NCBI RefSeq assembly: GCF_014898815.1
Contig: NW_026515540.1
Span: 1,054,001 to 1,118,000 of the forward strand
DNA length: 64,000 bases
DNA from: Panonychus citri
Taxonomy: Eukaryota; Arthropoda; Arachnida; Trombidiformes; Tetranychidae
Direction of reading: 5' to 3'
Both the position numbers and the translations under genes were made by a program. Shown here in pieces: positions 56,501 through 64,000 of this stretch; the stretch's first letter is position 1, and each line of letters begins with the position of its first letter. Under the pieces are notes generated by a model. It was not told where the DNA came from. It did not search any database and saw nothing but the letters and a program-made list of their open reading frames with translations.

Positions 56501-58717
56501 CACAGAAAAGATCAGTGATGAGATGATAGATTTTTGTTCCTTCTGACACTTCTGGTATTTGTTTCGAGTGGAAACGGGTTAAAATTAAATGTTCCACTTG
56601 AGCTTCGTTTTGTGTTTGTACCTGTAACTCGTTTTCTTGAACTTCTCTAGGAGTTAAAATACTTTCAGGGAACATTGAGAATATCTTTTCGTACAGATTG
56701 TCTATTGTTGCGTCTGTTGGCGGTGCATTTCGTGTCGACCTTCTTTTTGTTTGATTAGGACTCAATCCTTGGCTCTTTCGTTTATTGTTATGCTTTTCTT
56801 TAGAAGAGAATGGCAAGTTACTCATAGGCGCATTGGAACGAGGATTGCCAGTGATTTTCAACGTTATTAACGAATTTAAATTGAGTGTTTGTTTCACCAT
56901 TTCACTATGGACGTTCATTAAAGCTGAAATAAGGGATTTTAACGACGAAAGTGTTTCTGAATTGAGGTTTAACTCCAAAGATTTTGAAACATTTGCTTGT
57001 TTTTCGTCACTTTCCTTTCTTCGTCCAGAGAGTTGTTTTAAACTCTCGAGTTTGTCCAAAATTTTCCTCTTTCTTTCCAAATCTTTCTCAGGAGTCCAAC
57101 TCTCTAGATATTTCAGATTGGCAGGTAATTCGGATTCTATAGATGGTGAACGATCTAAGATCTCTGATATTAAAACACGAGCTTTAAAGTAATCGGAGTC
57201 TTTTGTTAAGCCTTTTATTGCGAGCTTGAGGCAATTACTATAATCATCTAGCACGAAATAAATGCCCATTAAGGTGTCCAGAACAATCCAATTGGTTGGA
57301 CTAATTCTATGAGCTTCTTCAAAACATGTTCGGGCAATTGATAAAGAAGAAAACTGATCAAGAGCTCGTTTACCAGTTTCAAGCCATAAAGTAACATCAC
57401 TACCAAGGGAAGAGGCGTCGAGAAAATAATTCAGATATTTTTTGGAAAGTTTTTGCTCGTTTTGAAGATTGACCAATTTCTTTTTAATATTGTTGATGAG
57501 ACTGTGCGCTTTACAGTAACAAGACTCAAGTTTACAGATATTTCTATGCAAAAGCTGTTCTTTGATTAAGCCGTAGGTTAATTCAATTAAATTATCAGGA
57601 AAGAATGGACCATGATTAAGCTCCCAGTTCCTTGGACCAGATACCAATTCACGAAAAGCCTCTTCAGATTCTTTAGCCCAATTTACACCCGATTTGGTTA
57701 ATTCAGGAATAACATACGATTGAACGATTTCCTTAACCCACAACTTCAATTTCGAGTCCGCGAGTTTATAGTTGAGCTTATCCGACTTGATGAGATTCAT
57801 TATTCCAAATTTATCACTGCGACTCAATAAATTAAAAAATTGTTGAACTTTGTCCACTTCCGCTCGTAAAGAATCAATTTTGACAGTGTTAGCACTTAAG
57901 TAACTTTCTAATTTACTTCTCATGTGACCGAGCCCTTTATTAAATTCGGCCTTTTCGTTTTCTATCTCGATCGTATACTCTTTTAGTTTTCTGTTCAATA
58001 GATCCAATCGCTTTTGTACATCAGCACAATAAATTTGAAGATTGTGAGCAATATTTCTGTTGGCATTGGGATCGTCGTTGTTGTTTTTATCAATTGGCAC
58101 GATATTTTTGGATTTTTTGTTCTTTTTGCACGCACCACAGAATAACTCATTAGTTGTCTTGTCTACAAATCGAGCGATACATTTCCTACATTTGGAACAT
58201 GGTTGTTCATCAGTGTCCGAATTGAGAATCACAGCACAACATCTTTTTGATGGTAAAATTGTTCGATGAAAACTAAGTAAATGAATTTCACAAAAATCAT
58301 TATCTCCGCACGAACAACGGTAAATGGCTTGACGGTTGCAAACGGGATCATCACATCTCTTCCTGTCAACGGCTTTGAGATAATCAGTTTCGACGAGTTC
58401 AGATTTACACAAGACACACGAGCGATTTTCTTGTTTACAATGATGGCAAAATGTCTTTAAACATTTGTGAACATAAAAAACGTCACTTTGATCGTGACCA
58501 CAGTCCAACTTTGCGATTGATTGATTACTTGTAACCTGGTGTGGATAAAGATTATAATAAATTGATAAGTAAATAAAATATCTTCCGGTCAATCGTTTAA
58601 TCACGACAACAGTTGACAAAGTTGAATTTTGAACATTAATTGAGTTAAGAATTCATCAATTGACCAAAGGATACTAAAAATGGCAACAAATGAAGAGTCA
58701 ATACTTACGTCAGGCAT
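53575..58717 (-). CDS. CABIN1-like protein with N-terminal TRIM-type zinc module, copy Y
   Basis: CABIN1 is the calcineurin-binding TPR scaffold of the HIRA H3.3 chaperone complex. Exon 1 (58709-58717) codes Met-Pro-Asp. Exon 2 runs from 58535 to about 55250; then 55046-55157; then 54929 to about 54050; then to 53575. The N-terminus has a degenerate RING, B-box-like cluster, extra Cys knuckle and coiled coil (to about residue 230). CABIN1 landmarks follow in order: ARTCFEEAHRISPTNWIVLD, a KRRS nuclear patch, INSVHEYLGNKEACCDSNGE, LRWENIGLIYSHYTPRKIP, YYYLADYYFKNND, NGRVFYSS..VLRCF, WMNYYFLGKIAERSNILQAL, KSLYRMAYHYF, GDAEQLLRIAILLSSE. A one-base loss at about 55755 puts the two halves in different frames. 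A second frame change lies near 54050. It is the best-kept copy, but possibly inactive unless these are assembly errors or unrecognised introns. Confidence 0.72.
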
Positions 58718-59232
58718 AATTTAAGGTAAAGATGATCCAAGAAGTAGAATGGAAAACACTGAATAGATTGAAGAACAATTATCAGAGGCGATTTCTTTAA
58801 CTCCCATTAGCTAAAGGGATTAGCTCACTTTTTATAAGAGATTATCCCTTTTTAGTTATGTATAAAATGCTTTAAATCACTGAAGATTAATTACCAAAAT
58901 TGTAACCCCAAAAATCACTTCGAAACTTTAGCAATAATTGGACAACACTAAAACTGAATTAACTTGTAATTGCTGAGGCATTAATTGTTTATACACTTGT
59001 TAAAGTTGTAGAATTAAAAATTAAACATGCAATTGATACTCTAATTTATCCATATCCATAGATCTTGCTAATTAATCACATCCCTTTGAAATAAGTAAAC
59101 AATGGGTGGAAACAATTAACTTGTTAAACACTTTGACCAATTTTAAGAATCCAAAAGGAAAATAATGGAAACACTTTGAGAATCTTTCGAATTGAAAGTC
59201 GATCCTTTACTTTTTCTTTGTTGACTTAATCT
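58718..59232. other. Upstream region of copy Y
   Basis: AT-rich, no ORF. It presumably holds the promoter and leader of copy Y. A short near-palindrome around AAAGGGATTAGC at 58813 is noted. Confidence 0.35.
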
Positions 59233-59490
59233 TTAAGAACAAAAATATTCCAGTTCGCAGACAAAATCAACAAGTATATCAAAATTGTTAGAGAATTTGT
59301 TACGAGATATTCTCACCATGAAATCAAATTTTGCTCCGACAATTAAACTCTCGTAAATTCTAAAAAATGTTCCAATGCTTTTTGCCCGATGTGTATCCCA
59401 ATGATTATCCTTTCTACTTAATTTGATCAACTCAAAAGTAATGCAATTTGTGAACAATTATTCAGTTCAAAATTCTTGTTAATGTTAATT
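59233..59490 (-). pseudogene. Relic of a CABIN1-like C-terminal exon (V)
   Basis: A 74-codon frame includes FRIYESLIVGAK, which corresponds to CLSIYESRIVEAKG in copy Y (53750-53790). Nucleotides of the preceding region (AATGTTCCAATGCTTTT and on) match Y's 53795-53900 with many substitutions and gaps. There are no splice sites and no neighbouring exons. It may be the 3' end of the same copy whose 5' end is the relic at 61695-62125. Confidence 0.6.
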
Positions 59491-59720
59491 AAATTCATGT
59501 GATGATTCATTTCTCTAATTGTTTCGGTTAAAATTAAAATCGACTGTACAAAAAAATTAAGTTTAATTGTGACTTCAGTTCAAATTCAGATATCGATATA
59601 GAATCTTATTCGATACCAAGTTCGATAGTATTGGACAAGTTTTTTCGAAAGAAATTCAATCAAAATTTGATTATCAAATCGTTCTTGTAGACAACAGTTA
59701 ATTGTTTAAATAATCAATTG

Positions 59721-60165
59721 AAAAAAAAGAAATTTAGTTAATTAGGTTGATTAAGAAAGACATTGTTAAATCTAATGAAAGATTCAATTTCCATGTTAAT
59801 TTGTTAATTGTTTCTCTTTGAGTTTCAAATTGAAACCAAAGAAAAACCTGATATATTTATAATTGGCATTAGATCACAATTAACTTTCACTAAATACATT
59901 TATTATTAATTAGTTTAAATAATTAATTAACTTCGTTCTCCCGATCATTTGTAATTCATTTGTCTTTTTTTTCAATAGTTTTCTAGCCTCACAACTGACG
60001 ATTAACTAAATTGTTTAATTTAACTTTTCTTTTTGATTTTCTCTTGGTGATTCTCAAGGAGTAGAATTAATTTTCTGATTAATTGCTTGGGATGGAATCA
60101 ATGAGAAAATTAAAAGCGACAAGGATTAAACATATGATTGATTAACAAGAAGAAAAAAAAAACAA
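59721..60165. repeat. Inverted duplication, right member
   Basis: Reverse complement of 48200-48650. It is bracketed by two direct repeats of one another (59591-59690 and 60360-60440, sharing CGATACCAAGTTCGATAGTA), as though the block was inserted into, or duplicated with, that sequence. Confidence 0.85.
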
Positions 60166-60710
60166 ATCAAAATCCATAACAATCTTTGTTGATTAGTAAA
60201 ATTTACTCGAAATCCTTTATAATTAAAGTTCAATCAAGATTAATTATGAAATTCCATCAATTACTCCAGATAATTGGGGGTATTTTAATTAACCAATATC
60301 TCGAAATGATCTTTAATTGTTTCGATTAAAATTGCAATGGAATAGAATTTAATTCAGATTGTTGACATCGAATTTTATTCGATACCAAGTTCGATAGTAT
60401 CGAAGAATTTTTTTAAAAAGAAATTTAATCAAATCGTTCTTGTTGTTGTTCAGTTTACTTTCTTTCAGCGCTTTGATTGTGACAGTTAATTAATTCTTTT
60501 AATTGATGAAATTAATTAATTGTAATTTTTATCGATTATTAGGTAAGTAAAAAGTAGATTGTCTATTTGTTTGTTTTTTATTCCAAATGTTTAATATGTT
60601 TTCTGCTTTCTTTTTGAATTGTTGTTACTCTTTTTGTTTTTTTCTGTTAACCAAATGGTGGTGATGATGACACATGAAAGGCTTAATTGTGAACTAATTG
60701 ACCAATTAAA

Positions 60711-61223
60711 ATGAATGACGAAAGTTCAACCAAACGAGCTGATTATCTAGACTGGGATGAGTATTTTATGGCCACCGCTCATTTGGCCTCATTAAGGAGT
60801 AAAGATCCCGTCACTCAGGTTGGAACTTGTATTGTGAACACAGAAAAGAAAATAGTTGGAATCGGTTACAATGGAATGCCGACCGGATGTAATGACGATC
60901 TCATGCCTTGGACCAAAAATGGAGACACACCTTTAGACAATAAGCATCTTTACGTTTGTCACGCTGAGATGAATGCGATCGCCAATCGTAATTCAGCCGA
61001 TGTCAAGAACTGTAGTCTCTACACTACTCTATTTCCATGCAACGAATGTGCCAAATTAATTATCCAATCAGGAATTCGTGAAGTGATTTATTGCAATATT
61101 AAAAGCCCTGAAAAAACTCAAAACAAAGCATCGAAAAGGATGTTAGATATGGTTAATATAATTCAACGTAAATTTAATCCAAAACGAAATGAAATCATCA
61201 TCGATTTTACTGGAAAAAAGTGA
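60711..61223 (+). CDS. DCTD: Deoxycytidylate (dCMP) deaminase
   Basis: This zinc enzyme converts dCMP to dUMP, the substrate of thymidylate synthase, in the cytosol. It is an intronless frame of 170 residues, the usual length. Family landmarks: DYLDWDEYFMATAHLASLRS, DPVTQVGTCIVN, IVGIGYNGMPTGCNDD, the zinc/proton-shuttle motif CHAEMNAI and the zinc cysteines in PCNECAKLII. The end IIIDFTGK matches the animal enzymes. The start is the first ATG of the frame. GTAAGT at 60543, after a leader-like segment, may mark a 5' UTR intron. It lies on the opposite strand inside the CABIN1-like array, between a C-terminal and an N-terminal relic, and is itself undamaged. Confidence 0.95.
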   Translation: MNDESSTKRADYLDWDEYFMATAHLASLRSKDPVTQVGTCIVNTEKKIVGIGYNGMPTGCNDDLMPWTKNGDTPLDNKHLYVCHAEMNAIANRNSADVKNCSLYTTLFPCNECAKLIIQSGIREVIYCNIKSPEKTQNKASKRMLDMVNIIQRKFNPKRNEIIIDFTGKK

Positions 61224-61694
61224 TCCCTTTCTTTTTCTGTGATAACCATTAATCAAATCAAATCGCCACAATCAATTATCAGAGCGTTTTCCATTTGAAT
61301 TAATCCAAAAATTAAAAAAGAACCAGTAATCATTTTCATCGGAACAAATTCTTAATAAAATATCAGTCTACTTGAAGTTCAGACTAAATTCAATTTATAA
61401 TTAACCTGCTAACGAATTGAGATATATTCTTATTGCTTTTGCTCTAAATTGTACTTCAAGTGTAACAGTTAATTCCAATCATGGCGATAACAGATGAACG
61501 TCAACATCAAATAATCTTAATTGTGAGGTTGATCGATCATTTTAGAGACAAACTTTATGATCAATTAAAATTTAAATTCTAATTTTTCTACTTCTTTTAC
61601 GTTTAATGTTTGTTAATACTTGAAGAACATGTAATTGATTAAACAAGAATATTAAAATTTTTAGCAAACGAAAACAAATTGATTCAAATTATTT
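61224..61694. other. dCMP deaminase 3' region and spacer
   Basis: AT-rich. AATAAAA near 61355 could serve as the poly(A) signal. No other element. Confidence 0.4.
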
Positions 61695-62125
61695 CTTTCA
61701 GTTACTTCCAATTCCGTGGACCAGAAACCAACTTACGAAAAGCTCTTTCAGATTCTTTAATCCAAATTATACCCGATTTGGTTAATTCAGGAATAACGAA
61801 CGATTGAACGATTTCCTTAACCCACAACTTCAATTTCAAGTCTGTAAGTTTATTGTTCGTATTGTCGTTGTTGCTAATTAATATTTTAAATGTGGCAAAA
61901 AATTATGAAAGTGCCAAAGATCAATTACCGACATTGAAATGCAAAACAAACTTTTTTACACACGAGTGATTTTCTTGTTTACACTTTTCACAAAGTCCTC
62001 GAAAATTTGTGACCAAAGTCCAGCTTGTTGGTTGATTGATTACTTATTCCTCGTAGATAAAGAGGCTCAAATGCTTGAATTGAGTGTCAAGGATAACAAT
62101 AGTAAGATCAAAAAGTAAAGTTTCC
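61695..62125 (-). pseudogene. Relic of a CABIN1-like N-terminal region (W)
   Basis: 61700-61860 matches codons for the segment near RAFRELVPGPRNW and SYVIPELTKS in copies X and Y (reverse strand of TTCCGTGGACCAG..., GGTTAATTCAGGAATAAC). 61950-62120 matches the RING-like start and the first-exon leader (CACACGAGTGATTTTCTTG; GATTGATTACTT). Intervening sequence is lost and frames are broken. It sits just downstream of the end of copy Z, where the next tandem unit would begin. Confidence 0.65.
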
Positions 62126-62525
62126 ATGAAGATACAAGGAATCAACTGTATTTAGAGAAAGTGTCACAATAAATGCCCAAAATTAACATTCAAAAGATTA
62201 ATTACAATTAAAAACCTATAAACTTGAAGCAGCCCTCTAATTGAAGGTTGATTTGTTCACTTAATTGTTATAAACGAGTATAAATGAAAAAAGGATTAGT
62301 AGTATCGTATAAATTGTAACATTTTATTTTCGTTCAGAATTGGAAAAGATTTTCGCGAATTTAAGAAACTTTGTTAGAAAGATATTCGTCATTAAAGTTA
62401 GTGATTAATAAATTGTTATACATTCAACAGATTGCCATGTTTTTCGAGGAATTGTTTAGCAGAATGTTTGTAGAAAGGATATTCCATCAATTTGTTACAT
62501 ATTCCCTTAATTCAGCTGCAATTCT

Positions 62526-64000
62526 CTAAATTGTTTCGATTCCTGTCGCCTCTACAATTTTACTCTCGTAAATACTAAAAAAATGTTCCAATGCTTTTTT
62601 CCCAAGACTTTCCCGGTCGGTTTCAGGAAGATATTCTTTGTTACTGCACACTGATGAGTCCAAAAATATTGCGATTCTCAATAATTGTTCAGCATCACCT
62701 AAAGTTATAAAATCACGTAACTTTATTGCTCGAATCACATCAATCAATAAATCTGTCGATCGACGGATGTGAGTACAGAAACTTCCTGGTCTTTCGATAA
62801 AATTGTTAGATGTCTTCTGGATTCCATGGAATAAATAATAATCACATTTAGTCGGGTCGAAAAATCTCTAATCGATGAAAAATTTGTTGATGCATTTCCC
62901 TCAGTTCCAGAAGCAGTGGAACTTTCTGGACGAGTTGTCGATTGAAATGATTTGGTGAGTATCTCTAGAGCGAATAGAGGATCTTTAAGAAAATGATGCG
63001 CAATTCGATAAAGGGATTTGCAATGGTCAGGATAACTTCGTAAGATTCTGAACATTTGACCCACACACATTTTTCGAATCCTTTCATACAGTTCTACTTC
63101 ACTTTCCGGCACCACATTCTCGGCATCTTCAGCGGTTATTTCACTTTCTGGTAAAGAACCAAAGAAAGTGCTTTCTTCAGCACCAGTTAAAAACACCAGA
63201 ATTTGTGATAATATTTGCGTTGATAGATTTTCATGTTTAAGGATATACTTAAGGACACAAGCGTGAATCCGATAGTTAATTTCGATCCCAAAACGATGAA
63301 TTAAAATGATGGAATTGACATTATCAATTCCAGTAGTCGCTTCACTTGAAATAGGATGAGACATAGATGATTTGTAAAAGCGAAGTGCCTGTAAGATGTT
63401 ACTTCTTTCAGCGATTTTTCCTAGAAAATAATAATTAAAATAGATTTCATCGGAAGCAGGTAAGTTTTTGTTAGTGCCACGTTCGAAGCAATCTCGAGCT
63501 ATATCTAGAAATCGCTTCCGTTGTTTTTTCATTTCTTCTTTTTGTGAATTCTCCAAGACTGGTCCAAATTTAATGACTCGAGAAATATAACTCGAAATAT
63601 AATAAGCGAACTTTCCATATTCGAACCATACCTTGGATTCGCTCTTTTTCAGCTTAACCGCTTCGTAGAAACAACGTAACACTTTTTCTCCCAAGAGCAA
63701 AACTTCATCAGTAGATGAGTAGAAAACTCGACCATACTGTTTGTGAATATAAATATGAGATTAGAGCTTTAACAAAATAAGTAGTTTTAAAACTTACAGT
63801 CGAAGAATATTGATCAATTTGACTTGTTATTGCAAGAGCACAACCAACCCAAGAATCAAATCGCTTTCGATTTAAAGTTAAATCAAGAATATAAAATTTG
63901 ATGGCTTTCCTATGAATTAGATAAATAATGTAATTAGAAATCATTTAAATTTGCGAGCTATTAAAATGAATTAACTTACTGAAAGTCTTCGTGTTTTAAG
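62526..64000 (-). CDS. CABIN1-like protein, copy Z, C-terminal part (runs off window)
   Basis: Exons read leftward from the window edge: partial exon 63980-64000; 63798-63909 (KAIKFYILDLTLNRKRFDSW, 112 bases exactly as in copy Y); then from 63736 (YGRVFYSSTDEVLLLGEKVL). The last continues through KVWFEYGKFAYYISSYISRV, YFNYYFLGKIAERSNILQAL and CKSLYRIAHHFL. Near 62880 the reading frame must change by the same amount as in copy Y to reach FHGIQKTSNNFIERPGSF and GDAEQLLRIAIF, ending at 62526. Compared with Y, the last 60 or so codons are lost by a shift after KIVEATG, although similarity continues to about 62430. The TRIM-type N-terminus, if present, lies beyond the window. It may be functional or decaying. 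Confidence 0.7.

Noticed and set aside
56785..57192. 135-codon plus frame
   Set aside because: Antisense to copy Y of the CABIN1-like gene.

Overview
The window is AT-rich eukaryotic nuclear DNA. It holds intron-bearing protein genes on both strands, mostly with short introns of roughly 60-700 bases, GT-AG splice sites, long low-complexity intergenic DNA, and GA/CT and ATT microsatellites. The protein set (Rab3, G alpha q, Polycomb, INPP4, RBM25, TMEM127, VLCAD, CABIN1-like) is that of a bilaterian animal. Compactness, base composition and gene style suggest an arthropod, possibly a mite such as a spider mite. The species is an inference and not proven here.

Layout from left to right: a truncated BTB-BACK gene copy (1-525); the fuller, itself damaged, BTB-BACK gene (5.4-7.0 kb, +); mitochondrial ribosomal protein L15 (7.4-8.6 kb, -); G alpha q (8.9-11.0 kb, -); a small hAT-type element with 8-base target duplications (11.69-11.97 kb); RBM25 (13.4-16.3 kb, +); snoRNA host gene copy 1 (about 18.5-22.4 kb, +); Polycomb/CBX (23.8-24.9 kb, -); TMEM127-like (27.7-29.1 kb, +); INPP4-type phosphoinositide 4-phosphatase (29.5-34.1 kb, -); a long perfect-looking hairpin (35.68-36.57 kb); intronless VLCAD (37.7-39.6 kb, +); a transposase-derived gene (39.9-41.2 kb, -); snoRNA host gene copy 2 (about 41.8-44.95 kb, +); Rab3 (45.9-46.8 kb, +); and a decaying tandem array of CABIN1-related genes (49.8-64 kb, -) interrupted by an intact dCMP deaminase (60.7-61.2 kb, +).

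Two systems stand out. First, two long stretches with no good ORF are multi-intron host transcripts in which nearly every intron carries one candidate snoRNA, box C/D or H/ACA. Several antisense guides match conserved rRNA segments recalled from memory: 18S GTGGTGCATG and AATTCTAGAGC; 28S ATAGGGGCGAAA, GGTAAACGGCGG, TGAAGAAATT, AGATCTTGGTG and CTACTATCTAG. The locus is duplicated about 23 kb apart in the same orientation. The introns and snoRNAs are well kept, while most exons have drifted. This is the pattern of a UHG/GAS5-type non-coding host gene.

Second, the CABIN1-like genes carry a TRIM-like front end (degenerate RING, B-box-like zinc cluster, coiled coil) where known CABIN1 begins with TPRs. 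This domain order appears in two copies here and I do not recognise it from elsewhere. Of the copies, one is near full length with a frameshift, one has stops and a lost 3' end, one runs off the window, and one seems reduced to its two ends with dCMP deaminase between them.

All gene models were assembled by eye from reading frames, splice signals and remembered family sequences. No alignment or structure calculation was run.
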